A stretch of 64,000 nucleotides of DNA from Mycobacterium pseudokansasii (lineage in GTDB: Bacteria > Actinomycetota > Actinomycetes > Mycobacteriales > Mycobacteriaceae), in contig NZ_UPHU01000001.1 of the NCBI RefSeq assembly GCF_900566075.1, positions 2,666,001-2,730,000 of the forward strand, given 5' to 3'. The number at the start of each line of letters is the position of its first letter. The stretch's first letter is position 1. The position numbers and the translations under genes were made by a program. This document shows positions 41,429-50,332 of this stretch, piece by piece. A model generated the notes under the pieces. That model did not search any database. It was not told the origin of the DNA and saw only the letters and a program-made list of their open reading frames with translations.

Positions 41429-42930
41429 CGGCTACCCCGACGGGACCTGCGGTCGATCCCGCCACGCCGACGCCGTCGTTGCAGCGCCGGGTGGTGCTGC
41501 TGGTGGTGGCCCTGCTGGCGGGGCTGCTGGTGGTGCTGGGTGTCACTGTCGACGTCAGCCTCGGGCTGCAGGCTCGGCGAAATCTGCACGATCGGCTCAT
41601 GGCGGCCACCTCGCGCGCCGATGCGCTGGTGGCCGCGCACACGTCACCCGAGTTGCTTGCCGCCCAGCTCAACGGGGGTAGCGTGCGGGCCCTGTTGGTG
41701 ACCGCCGACGGCAGCGCCTACGGTGATCGCAGCATCAGCCCCGCGACCACCGCAGGCCCGGTCGTCCCGGCGCCGCCGGGGTATCCGCCGCCCCTGCCAC
41801 CGGGCCCGCATCCGCCGCCTCCCGGCCCCCCGCCGCCTCCTCCGATGGGGCCCCCGCCCGGCCTGCCACCGGACGCCACTGCAACGGCGGTGGTGCACCC
41901 GTTGCCGGACGGTTCCCGGCTGATCCTGGTTGCCGACACCACCCAGACCACTCAGGTGACCCGCCAGCTGCGTCAGCTGATGATCACGGCCGGTCTGGGA
42001 ACCCTGGCGGTGGCGGCGCTGCTGCTGGTCGTGGTCAGCCGGGCTGCGCTGCGGCCATTGGACCGACTCGCTGCGCTCGCCCAGGACATCACCAGCGGTG
42101 ACCGTGGCCGTCGACTGTGCCCGGATCGCACCGATACCGAACTCGGCCGGGCCGCAAGCGCTTTCGACGGGATGTTGGACGCATTGGAAGCTTCTGAGCT
42201 GCGGGCCCGCCAAGCCGCGGAATCTGCGCAGCGAGCCGAAAGCGCGACCCGGCAATTTCTCGTCGACGCCGCTCATGAACTGCGCACCCCGATCGCCGGA
42301 ATCCAGGCCGCCGCTGAACAACTGGCCACCAGCGCCAGCCAGCACGAGGCGGATTCCGTGGCGCGCGGTCAGTACCGCCGCGCCAGCCTGTTGCTGTCGG
42401 ACGCCCGCCGGGCCGGTCGGCTGGTCGCCGACATGCTGGATCTGAGCCGTATCGACGCCGGACTATCGCTGGATGTGCACGACACCGACTTGGGTGCCAT
42501 CGTCGACGCCGAAGTGCACCGGGCCGCCATGCTGGCGCCGAACCTCACGATGAGCCGGACGGGGCTCAGGTCGCTGACCATCGCGGCGGACCCGACGCGG
42601 GTGGCGCAGATACTGTCCAACCTGCTTGACAATGCTCGCAGATATACCCCGGCGGGCGGGTCCGTCACCGTCGAGCTGGGTGGCGGCGGCGGGAGGGCCG
42701 AGGTCACCGTCACCGACACCGGCCCCGGCATCCCCGACGACGAGCGCTACCGCATCTTCGAACGCCTGGTGCGCCTGGACGCTGCACGCGCCCGAGACCA
42801 CGGTGGCGCCGGGTTGGGCCTGCCGATCGCGCGGGCGCTGGCTCGGGCACACGGCGGGGACCTGGTGTGCCTGGGACATGATGGTGGCGCGCAATTCCGG
42901 CTCACGCTGCCTGCGGTCGCCGGCCGTTAG
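41425..42930 (+). CDS. Sensor histidine kinase with polyproline extracellular loop
   Basis: A 501-residue kinase. TM1 is about 22-44 and TM2 about 186-205. The extracellular loop between them carries a proline-dominated run at about 112-149 (PPGYPPPLPPGPHPPPPG and following). HAMP is about 206-258. The dimerisation domain has phospho-acceptor His284 (DAAHELRTPIAG). The ATPase domain has the N-box Asn403 (NLLDNARRYTP), DTGPGIPD and GGAGLGLPIARAL. ATG 41425 overlaps the regulator stop by four bases. The sensed signal is unknown. The polyproline loop resembles the tails of the two divergent membrane proteins, suggesting an envelope-related stimulus. Confidence 0.92.
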   Translation: MTATPTGPAVDPATPTPSLQRRVVLLVVALLAGLLVVLGVTVDVSLGLQARRNLHDRLMAATSRADALVAAHTSPELLAAQLNGGSVRALLVTADGSAYGDRSISPATTAGPVVPAPPGYPPPLPPGPHPPPPGPPPPPPMGPPPGLPPDATATAVVHPLPDGSRLILVADTTQTTQVTRQLRQLMITAGLGTLAVAALLLVVVSRAALRPLDRLAALAQDITSGDRGRRLCPDRTDTELGRAASAFDGMLDALEASELRARQAAESAQRAESATRQFLVDAAHELRTPIAGIQAAAEQLATSASQHEADSVARGQYRRASLLLSDARRAGRLVADMLDLSRIDAGLSLDVHDTDLGAIVDAEVHRAAMLAPNLTMSRTGLRSLTIAADPTRVAQILSNLLDNARRYTPAGGSVTVELGGGGGRAEVTVTDTGPGIPDDERYRIFERLVRLDAARARDHGGAGLGLPIARALARAHGGDLVCLGHDGGAQFRLTLPAVAGR

Positions 42931-43339
42931 ACGCGCCGGGGACGTCGGCCGGCGTTATCAGGGCGGCGATTTGGTTCGGTACTGAGGACCATTTCGCCTG
43001 CGCAGCGCGCTCATCGCGGGAGAGCCCGCTGCTGTCCAGACGTGGTTGCTGGGAAAGTCGTGCCACACCAGTTCCTGCGGGGCCCGGTGGTCTTTTTTCG
43101 TTAGCGATATCCCGAGTGATATCGCTTGGCCGACACTGCCATCGGATGCGTAACGAGATCGCCGCAACCCGCATCTGGACGGTCGGTGGAATGCCTCTAC
43201 TGTGACGATCTGCGGTTGAGACGGAATCCCGGTGGCATGCGGCGCCTCGGTGGTGGTTACGGTCTTGCCAGTACCGCACAACCAGACTTTGCATTCGGCG
43301 TCGGCGCGAAACCGATTAGCACACAGGCATTCTGGATCG
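42931..43339. other. 410-bp intergenic region with a perfect 9-bp palindrome
   Basis: No gene could be supported here; the open frames have no recognisable motifs or ribosome sites. The notable element is AGCGATATC-N6-GATATCGCT at 43103-43126, a perfect 9-bp inverted repeat just after TTTTTTCG. It could be a regulator site or part of a terminator for the kinase and arsC transcripts, which converge on this region. Confidence 0.5.
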
Positions 43340-43756
43340 TCATCCGGTTGTGGGTGCCGGCAGTAGTTCGGCGATCAGTTCACCGACATGTGCGATGATG
43401 TCGTCGCGGATCGCCCGCACGACGTCGAGGGGCTGGCCTGCGGGGTCGTCGAGTTTCCAGTCGCGGTAGGACACCCCGGGGAAGTACGGGCACGCGTCGC
43501 CGCAGCCCATGGTGATCACCACATCGCTGGTCTGCACGGCCGCAGGGGTGAGCACCTTCGGGATCGCCGAGGTCAGGTCGATCCCCAGTTCGGCCATCGC
43601 CGCCACGGCGACCGGGTTGACCCGGTCGGCGGGTTCGGTTCCGGCCGAACGGACTTCGATGCGGCCCTCGGACAGCCGGGTCAACAGGGCGGCGGCCATC
43701 TGGGAGCGGCCGGCGTTGTGCACGCAGACGAACAACACGCTGGGCGTGTCGGTCAT
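43340..43756 (-). CDS. arsC: Arsenate reductase (low-molecular-weight phosphatase type) ArsC
   Basis: A 138-residue enzyme of the LMW-phosphatase fold. The P-loop is CVHNAGRS with Cys11; the redox cysteines are Cys85 and Cys89 (TMGCGDACPYFPG), and DWKLDDPAGQPLDVVR follows. Two extra cysteines in this loop fit thioredoxin- or mycothiol-coupled reductases that turn As(V) into As(III) for export. The ATG overlaps the stop of the ACR3 gene (ATGA). It is the last gene of arsR-acr3-arsC. Confidence 0.92.
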   Translation of the reverse strand: MTDTPSVLFVCVHNAGRSQMAAALLTRLSEGRIEVRSAGTEPADRVNPVAVAAMAELGIDLTSAIPKVLTPAAVQTSDVVITMGCGDACPYFPGVSYRDWKLDDPAGQPLDVVRAIRDDIIAHVGELIAELLPAPTTG

Positions 43757-44832
43757 GAGGGCAAGCTTTCCATCGGATGGGTCGGGGTCGGCGGTGACGG
43801 GAAGAGCCGCGGCCGCAGCGCCAATGAGACGTACACCAGGGCGACGAGCACGGGCACTTCGATCAGCGGTCCGACCACCCCGGCCAGCGCCTCACCGGAG
43901 GAGGCACCGAAGGTGGCGATCGCCACGGCGATGGCGAGTTCAAAGTTGTTGCCGGCGGCAGTAAATGCCTGCGTGGTAGTGCGGGCATAGCCCAGCCGCA
44001 ACGCCAGTCCCAGCGCGTAGCCCCCGGCCCACATGACGGCGAAGTAGGCCAGCAGGGGCAGCGCGATACGGGCGACGTCCCATGGCCGGGTGGTGATCTG
44101 ATCACCTTGCAGGGCAAAGAGAATCACGATCGTGAACAAGAGTCCGTACAGAGCCCAGGGTCCGAGTCGGGGCAGCAGCCGGTTCTCATACCACTGCCGT
44201 CCCCTGGCGCGTTCTCCGAGCCGACGGGTCAGGTATCCGGCGGCCAGGGGGATACCGAGGAAGATGAGCACGGATTTGGCGATCTGCCACGCCGAGATCT
44301 CGATGCCGGTTTGCGGCAGGCCGAGCCAGCCGGGCAACACCGAAAGGTAGAACCACCCCAGCGCGGCGAACATGACGACCTGGAACATCGAGTTCAGTGC
44401 GACCAGGACGGCGGCGGCTTCGCGGTCACCGCAGGCCAGGTCGTTCCAGACGATGACCATGGCGATACAGCGGGCCAGCCCGACGATGATCAACCCGGTC
44501 CGGTAGTGCGGCAGGTCCGGCAGCAGCAGCCAGGCCAGGGCGAACATGACCGCCGGGCCGGCCACCCAGTTCAGCAGCAGTGAACCGATCAGCAGGCGGC
44601 GGTCGGCGGTGACGGCGTCGAGCCGGTCGTAGCGGACCTTGGCCAGCACCGGATACATCATGATCAGCAGGCCGGCGGCGATGGGCAGCGAGATCCCATC
44701 GACTTGCACAGCGCTGAGCAGCCCGCCCAGGCCGGGGATCAGCCGGCCCAGTGCCAGCCCGGCGGCCATCGCCAACCCAATCCACAGCGGCAGGAATCGA
44801 TCCAGCGTGGAAAGCCGGGCTGTACCGGTCAC
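43753..44832 (-). CDS. arsB: Arsenite exporter ACR3
   Basis: A 359-residue ACR3/bile-acid transporter family protein with ten predicted helices. Family signatures are GLARCIAMVIVWNDLACGDRE, containing the essential cysteine of ACR3, and TTTQAFTAAGNNFELAIAVAIATFG. It exports arsenite (and perhaps antimonite) using the proton motive force. The GTG start overlaps arsR (GTGA) and the stop overlaps arsC. In H37Rv the homologue (Rv2643) is fused to or paired with ArsC elsewhere in the genome; here the two are separate. Confidence 0.93.
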   Translation of the reverse strand: MTGTARLSTLDRFLPLWIGLAMAAGLALGRLIPGLGGLLSAVQVDGISLPIAAGLLIMMYPVLAKVRYDRLDAVTADRRLLIGSLLLNWVAGPAVMFALAWLLLPDLPHYRTGLIIVGLARCIAMVIVWNDLACGDREAAAVLVALNSMFQVVMFAALGWFYLSVLPGWLGLPQTGIEISAWQIAKSVLIFLGIPLAAGYLTRRLGERARGRQWYENRLLPRLGPWALYGLLFTIVILFALQGDQITTRPWDVARIALPLLAYFAVMWAGGYALGLALRLGYARTTTQAFTAAGNNFELAIAVAIATFGASSGEALAGVVGPLIEVPVLVALVYVSLALRPRLFPSPPTPTHPMESLPS

Positions 44833-45218
44833 CGGGCTGCCGCCGCTGCGGTCGCGGGGACACCGGATAGCAGCGCCGAGAGCTCGGTGAGCGCCTCGGG
44901 CACCACGGCGTAGTAGACCCAGCTGCCGCGGCGCTGCGAGGTCAACAGCCCGGCTTCGCGCAGCACCTTGAGGTGATGGGAGATGGTCGGTTGACCAACC
45001 CCGAGCGCGTCAAGGCCATCGGTGATGTCGCACACGCAGGCCTGCCCGCCGGCGTGGCTGGCCACCGCCGAGAGCAGGCGCAGCCGTACCGGATCGGAGA
45101 GGGCCTTGAACCGGGCCGCCATTACCGCTGCCGCCGGGGCGTTCAGCGGTTCGGTCACCAATGGGCTGACCTCGCAGCACGGGTCGCCCATGCCCGACGG
45201 CTTCAGTTGATTCGACAT
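44829..45218 (-). CDS. arsR: ArsR/SmtB-family repressor (arsenic operon)
   Basis: A 129-residue winged-helix metalloregulator. FKALSDPVRLRLLSAVASHAGG is followed by Cys61-Val-Cys63-Asp in helix alpha-3 (ACVCDITDG), the As(III)-sensing motif. The recognition region is VGQPTISHHLKVLREAGLL and the wing RRGSWVYYAVV. The extra pair Cys14-Cys15 near the N-terminus may add a third ligand. It is first in the overlapping operon arsR-acr3-arsC, with an inverted repeat operator four bases upstream of its start. Confidence 0.92.
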   Translation of the reverse strand: MSNQLKPSGMGDPCCEVSPLVTEPLNAPAAAVMAARFKALSDPVRLRLLSAVASHAGGQACVCDITDGLDALGVGQPTISHHLKVLREAGLLTSQRRGSWVYYAVVPEALTELSALLSGVPATAAAAAR

Positions 45219-45221
45219 GCA

Positions 45222-45241
45222 TCGATATTGACAGTTATCGA
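45222..45241. promoter_or_regulatory. ArsR operator (TCGATA-N8-TATCGA)
   Basis: A perfect 6-bp inverted repeat, TCGATA at 45222-45227 and TATCGA at 45236-45241, separated by eight bases. It lies immediately upstream of the arsR start and probably overlaps the promoter, as expected for autorepression. Confidence 0.65.
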
Positions 45242-45269
45242 AGCCAGGTGCAACCCGGCAGCTGGGGTG

Positions 45270-45719
45270 TCAGCAGCACGACGTCGCCGCGGCCTCGGCG
45301 CCGCAGCACGTAGTGTCCTCGTCGCCGGGGCGAGCGGGGCTGGTGCCGAAGGTTTCGGAGTCGGCCAACACGGTGTAGACCTCCCAGCGTTCCCCGCCGG
45401 GGCCGGTGACCCAGACCTTGTCCTGGGTGGCAAAACAACAGGTGGTTCCCATCTCCTCCTCGGTGAACATGCCGGCCTCGGTCAGCCTGGCGATTTCGGC
45501 ATGCACTGTGGCGCTGGAGTCGACCTCCACGCCGAGATGGTTCAGGCTGCCGCCGGAGCCGGGGTTTTCCAGCAGCACCAGTTTCAGCGGCGGATCGGCG
45601 ATCGCAAAGTTGGCGTAGCCGGGCTTGATCTTGGCCGGTTGCGCACCAAATAGGTTGGAGTAGAACGTGATAGCGCTTTGCAGGTCATCGACGTTGAGGG
45701 CCAGTTGCACACGAGACAT
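45270..45719 (-). CDS. cadI: Glyoxalase-fold protein CadI/ArsI-like
   Basis: A 149-residue vicinal oxygen chelate protein starting MSRVQLALNVDDLQSAITFYSNLFG. It has His61 (LNHLGVEV), GGERWEVYTVLAD and the vicinal pair Cys94-Cys95 (GTTCCFATQDK). The pair is the thiol site of ArsI C-As lyases, which demethylate trivalent organoarsenicals; the closest M. tuberculosis protein I recall is cadmium-induced CadI (Rv2641). The C-terminus adds two further CC motifs (TTCCGAEA, TSCC), unusual for the family. GGAGG lies nine bases before ATG 45719. It is divergent from the second arsR gene and shares its operator region. Confidence 0.86.
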   Translation of the reverse strand: MSRVQLALNVDDLQSAITFYSNLFGAQPAKIKPGYANFAIADPPLKLVLLENPGSGGSLNHLGVEVDSSATVHAEIARLTEAGMFTEEEMGTTCCFATQDKVWVTGPGGERWEVYTVLADSETFGTSPARPGDEDTTCCGAEAAATSCC

Positions 45720-45742
45720 CGGAAACAACCTCCAATCTGTTA

Positions 45743-45796
45743 GACATATATCGAACTAGTGCCGATGCCCATGATGCCATCTTTTTGATATATGTC
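45743..45796. promoter_or_regulatory. Paired inverted GACATATATC operators between cadI and arsR2
   Basis: GACATATATC at 45743-45752 and its exact reverse complement GATATATGTC at 45787-45796 lie 44 bp apart between the divergent genes, in an AT-rich stretch. Each is placed near one start, so one regulator, probably the adjacent ArsR-type protein, could control both directions. Confidence 0.6.
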
Positions 45797-45819
45797 AAGG
45801 TATCTGGCATGGTGGAATT

Positions 45820-46179
45820 ATGCCTAAAGCGTTGCCCGTGATCGATATCTCTCAACCGGTGTGCTGCGCTCCAGTGGCCGCGGGGCCGATGAGCGACGAC
45901 GACGCCCTCGAGGTGGCACTGCGGCTTAAGGCCTTGGCCGATCCGGCCCGGGTCAAGATCATGTCGTATCTGCTCAGCTCCAGCGCAGGCGAGCAGACCA
46001 GCGGCGAGTTGGCCGCGGCCCTCAGCCTGTCCGACGGCACGGTCAGCCATCACCTGGCCCAGTTGCGCAATGCGGGCCTGGTCGTCTCCGACCGTCGCGG
46101 TATGTACGTCTTCCACCGCGCCCACCCGCAGGGCCTGCAGGCACTGTGCGCGGTTCTGGACCCGCGCTGCTGTAGCTGA
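45820..46179 (+). CDS. Second ArsR/SmtB-family regulator (Rv2640c-like)
   Basis: A 119-residue winged-helix repressor: LRLKALADPARVKIMSYLLSSSAGEQTSGELAAALSLSDGTVSHHLAQLRNAGLVVSDRRG. Unlike the other ArsR here, alpha-3 has no cysteine pair (EQTSGELA). Instead it has Cys15-Cys16 at the N-terminus and Cys117-Cys118 at the end, a CC pair at each end that could form an inter-subunit metal site. It closely matches my memory of H37Rv Rv2640c, which also neighbours cadI. Likely inducer: cadmium, lead or arsenite. Divergent from cadI. Confidence 0.87.
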   Translation: MPKALPVIDISQPVCCAPVAAGPMSDDDALEVALRLKALADPARVKIMSYLLSSSAGEQTSGELAAALSLSDGTVSHHLAQLRNAGLVVSDRRGMYVFHRAHPQGLQALCAVLDPRCCS

Positions 46180-46194
46180 ACCGGTAACAGCGCG

Positions 46195-46595
46195 AACGTC
46201 GCGCTTCGAGCCAGGGGTGCACCAGCTCGGCGACCGAAAATGTGGCTGGTGGCGAGCATCCAGGATTGGGATCGTTGGGCGCCCACCGCGGATGTGGATG
46301 GCGACCGCCACCGCGGTGCAGTCATTCTGCAGGAGGTGAGACCGGGCCACCGGAATCACCGCATTGGCTGGCGGCCAGAAACGCCACCTTGCTCTCGCTG
46401 ACATCCGTGACCTGCCCGCACTTCATTCCAAACTTGCACAGCTGCTGGCCAATTCGCAGATTCGTTGCCACGCGGGGGAACGGCAACGACGCGGTGATAG
46501 CCGAGTTCTGTTCGCCGGTGCAAACGACGGCTGCCGGTGTGGACCGGGTGCGGGCTACCCGGGTGCCCATTGGCGTGTCGCGATGGGCGACATCA
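46195..46595 (-). pseudogene. Relic of a trypsin-like serine protease C-terminal half
   Basis: On the minus strand one frame reads LRIGQQLCKFGMKCGQVTDV, SESKVAFLAASQCGDSGGPV and then stops at 46322. CGDSGGPV is the active-serine motif of S1 (chymotrypsin-fold) proteases, and the preceding CKFG...CG pattern matches secreted mycobacterial members such as the Rv1815 type. Beyond the stop, other frames continue DCTAVAVAIHIRGG and then DPNPGCSPPATFSVAELVHPWLE, which resemble the end of such proteins. At least two frameshifts have occurred. The His/Asp half is absent; a PE_PGRS relic lies upstream instead. Limits are approximate. Confidence 0.55.
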
Positions 46596-46601
46596 GCCGG
46601 A

Positions 46602-47248
<647 letters not shown>

Positions 47249-47492
47249 CTGGAGCTACCTCAGCGCTGACACCGGCGAGGACCCAGCGGGTCGTCGATCG
47301 CGGGCGTGGTCGACGACACCCACGGTTGCCTTGCGTCCAGGTGATTCCTGATTTGCAGAGCACGCGGCGACTGCGTCCACGACCATCTGGTTGACGCCAC
47401 CAATGCTGGGGCGCGGGTATTCGGAGAAGGTGATTCAGGTATGAGATGCGCTGGTTACAGCGCGATAGGGACGCTCTGATGCAGTCGCCGGT

Positions 47493-48260
47493 TCAGTGGG
47501 TGACAGCCGGCTCGCGCACGGGCTCGTCGTTGTAGTGGGGCATGCTGCGGCGGTGCTGGCGCCGATAGTGGCGCGCCTCGAAGATCAGTCCGGCCATACC
47601 CAGCGCGGCCGTGCACACCGACACCAAGACCAGCAGCGGGTTGCCGTCCCCGGCGAGCGCATTGCCCAAAATCACCACCGCGGCAGTGCCGGGGAGTAGA
47701 CCGGCCAGCGTGGACAGCGCGTACGGCGCCACCCGCACGGCCGATGCGCCGGCGCCGTAGTTCAGCGCCGCGAACGGTACCGCCGGAATCAACCGCAACG
47801 ACAATATCGCCAGCCAGCCCCGCTCCCGCAGCCGCGCGTCGAGCCGGTCGACCGCCCGGTGGCGCACCAGGCGGTTAAGCCGCCATCCGGCTGCGCGCAC
47901 CAGCAGCATCGAGATGACCGCGCTGGCTGTGCTGGCGGTGATCGCGATCAATATGCCCCACGCCGGACCGAATAACAGGCCGGCGGCCACGGTGAATGCG
48001 GTGCGCGGGAATGGCGGCACCGTGACGACGATGTGCACGAGCAGAAACGCCAGCGGGAACCACGGGCCCACCGATGTTGCCCAGTCCCGCATCTGCACCG
48101 CTGTGGGGAGCGGAACCAGTAGCGCCACCGCGACCAATGCTGTGATTCCCACCACGGTGCTCACCATCCGCGGTAACGACACCTGACGCGCGGCCGTACC
48201 GAGCGCGATCGCGATACCGCGCACCGTATCGGTGGTTTTGCAGATGGCCGAGGCCGTCAC
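47493..48260 (-). CDS. VTT-domain (TVP38/DedA-like) membrane protein
   Basis: A 255-residue protein with about six hydrophobic segments. The VTT/SNARE-associated Golgi domain is marked by TVPPFPRTAFTVAAGLLFGPAWGILIAITAS, RERGWLAILSLRLIPAVPFAALNYGAG and STLAGLLPGTAAVVILGNAL. This class includes lipid scramblase- and flippase-like proteins. GTG 48260 (TASAICKTTDTVRG) is chosen from resemblance to Rv1491c; an in-frame ATG at 48353 would add 31 residues without family support. Divergent from mutA. Confidence 0.82.
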   Translation of the reverse strand: MTASAICKTTDTVRGIAIALGTAARQVSLPRMVSTVVGITALVAVALLVPLPTAVQMRDWATSVGPWFPLAFLLVHIVVTVPPFPRTAFTVAAGLLFGPAWGILIAITASTASAVISMLLVRAAGWRLNRLVRHRAVDRLDARLRERGWLAILSLRLIPAVPFAALNYGAGASAVRVAPYALSTLAGLLPGTAAVVILGNALAGDGNPLLVLVSVCTAALGMAGLIFEARHYRRQHRRSMPHYNDEPVREPAVTH

Positions 48261-48429
48261 GCTGTCCAAGGGTACGGGGTGAACATGAATATCTCGTTTC
48301 CCCTGGCTGGCGTTTCTTGTCACACTCCGGCCTCGGTCGCCAGACCTCGTCACCTATGCGGCGGCCGCAATCAACTAGCCTTATTAGTTAGTGGCGGTCC
48401 TGAAGCAACCAGAAACAAAGTTGTCAGTT

Positions 48430-48449
48430 GCTGCATAAAGCTGCATAAA
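48430..48449 (+). repeat. Tandem 10-bp repeat just upstream of mutA
   Basis: GCTGCATAAA occurs twice head to tail at 48430-48439 and 48440-48449, followed by TAGGAG, the mutA ribosome site region. It could be a regulator site or a duplicated -10 element. Confidence 0.55.
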
Positions 48450-48461
48450 TAGGAGCAGTCG

Positions 48462-50327
48462 GTGTCCATTGATGTACCCGGGCTCGCCGGCCTAGAACAG
48501 GTTCGCGAGCGTTGGCGCGCTGCGGTCGCCGCTGTGCTGTCCAAGACCACTCGCCGTGACCCGGCAGAACTCGGGGACCACCCCGAGCAGCTGCTGGAGA
48601 CCCCGACCTATGACGGGTTCGCGATCCGGGCCCTCTATACCGCATTCGACGAGCTGCCCGAGCCCTCCCTGCCCGGCCAGTGGCCCTACGTGCGCGGCGG
48701 CGACGCGCTGCGTGACGTCAATTCCGGCTGGAAGGTCGCCGAGGCATTTCCGCCCCCACGTGCGACCACGTCCGATGATGCCAACGCCGCCCTCCTGGCC
48801 GCGCTCGGCGAGGGGGTGAGCGCGCTGCTGATCAGGGCGGGCGCCGGCGGTGTGGCACCGCAGCAGCTCGGCAAACTGCTTGCCGGCGTGTACCTACACC
48901 TGGCGCCGGTGATCCTGGATGCGGGGGCCGACTACCCGGCGGCCTGCGATGCCATGCTTACGCTGGTCGCAGAGCTGGACGCCGACCAGCGCGCCACTGT
49001 GTCGGTCGACTTGGGCGGCGACCCGCTGACAGCCTGTTTCAGTGATCGTTCCGCAGCGACGGTCGAGGACATTGTCGCGGTCGCCGCGCGGGTCGCGGGC
49101 GATCGGGGTGTGCGGGCCATCACCGTCGACGGACCGGCCTTTCACAACCTGGGCGCCACCGCGGCCTGGGAACTCGCCGGCACCATCGCCGCGGGGGTGG
49201 CCTATCTCCGGCTGCTCAGCGAATCGGGGATTCCGGTCGGTGACGCACTGCGGCAGATCAGCCTGCGGCTGGCCGCTGACGACGACCAGTTCATGACGCT
49301 GGCCAAGATGCGGGCCACCCGCCACTTGTGGGCCCGCGTCGCCGACGTCGCCGGAGACCCGGACGGCGGCGCGGTCACCGTGCACGCCGAGACGTCGCTG
49401 CCGATGATGACCCAGCGCGACCCGTGGGTGAACATGCTGCGCTGCACCCTGGCAGCCTTCGGCGCGGGTGTCGGCGGCGCCGACACGGTGCTGGTGCAGC
49501 CGTTCGATGTGGCCATTCCCGGCGGCTTTCCCGGCACCCCGAACAGCTTCGCGCGCCGCATCGCCCGCAATACTCAGCTGTTGCTGCTGGAGGAATCACA
49601 TGTGGGCCGGGTGCTGGATCCGGCCGGGGGGTCGTGGTTCGTCGAGGATCTCACCGAACAACTGGCCCAGCAGGCCTGGCGGCATTTCCAGTCCATCGAG
49701 GCGCACGGCGGTTTCGTCGCCGCCCATGACTATCTGGCCGGCCAGATCGCCGAGCCTGCCGCCCGCCGCACTAACGACATTGCGCATCGCCGCCTCGCGA
49801 TCACCGGCGTCAACGAATTTGCGAATCTCGAGGAACCCCCGCTGCCACAAGCTGATTCGCTGGGTAACGGCAGAAAACTGGTCCGCTATGCCGCCGGGTT
49901 CGAAGCATTGCGCGACCGCTCGGATGGTTTCCTGGCCCGCACCGGCTCACGACCGCAAGCGCTGTTGCTGCCGCTGGGTCCGCTGGCCGAGCACAACATC
50001 CGCACGACGTTCGCGGCGAACCTGTTGGCTTCCGGTGGCATCGAGGCGCTCAACCCCGGAACGGTGGATGCGGCCGGTGTGGCAAAGGTTGTGTCGGAGG
50101 CGGGGTCGCCGACGGTGGCGGTGATCTGCGGTACCGACAAGCGTTACCGGGACGAGGCCGCCGAGGTGGCACAGGCCGCGAGGAACGCCGGGATAACGCG
50201 CGTCTACCTGGCCGGACCGGAAACAGCGCTGGGAGACTCGGCGGGCCCTCGGCCCGATGAGTTCTTGACCGCGAAAATCAATGCGCTGGAAGCTTTGTCG
50301 AATCTCCTCACTCGGTTGGGAGCCTAG
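48462..50327 (+). CDS. mutA: Methylmalonyl-CoA mutase small (beta) subunit MutA
   Basis: A 621-residue subunit homologous to MutB over its TIM-barrel part ([58 protein letters not shown]). It lacks the DxHxxG cobalamin motif in the C-terminal domain, as expected for the non-catalytic subunit. With MutB it interconverts methylmalonyl-CoA and succinyl-CoA, disposing of propionyl-CoA from cholesterol and odd-chain lipids and supplying methyl-branched lipid precursors. GTG 48462 follows AGGAG. MutB starts six bases after its stop. Equivalent to Rv1492. Confidence 0.94.
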   Translation: MSIDVPGLAGLEQVRERWRAAVAAVLSKTTRRDPAELGDHPEQLLETPTYDGFAIRALYTAFDELPEPSLPGQWPYVRGGDALRDVNSGWKVAEAFPPPRATTSDDANAALLAALGEGVSALLIRAGAGGVAPQQLGKLLAGVYLHLAPVILDAGADYPAACDAMLTLVAELDADQRATVSVDLGGDPLTACFSDRSAATVEDIVAVAARVAGDRGVRAITVDGPAFHNLGATAAWELAGTIAAGVAYLRLLSESGIPVGDALRQISLRLAADDDQFMTLAKMRATRHLWARVADVAGDPDGGAVTVHAETSLPMMTQRDPWVNMLRCTLAAFGAGVGGADTVLVQPFDVAIPGGFPGTPNSFARRIARNTQLLLLEESHVGRVLDPAGGSWFVEDLTEQLAQQAWRHFQSIEAHGGFVAAHDYLAGQIAEPAARRTNDIAHRRLAITGVNEFANLEEPPLPQADSLGNGRKLVRYAAGFEALRDRSDGFLARTGSRPQALLLPLGPLAEHNIRTTFAANLLASGGIEALNPGTVDAAGVAKVVSEAGSPTVAVICGTDKRYRDEAAEVAQAARNAGITRVYLAGPETALGDSAGPRPDEFLTAKINALEALSNLLTRLGA

Positions 50328-50332
50328 CCACG

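Noticed and set aside
43126..43398. 90-codon plus-strand frame in the kinase-arsC gap
   Set aside because: No ribosome site, no recognisable motif, and it overlaps arsC at its end.
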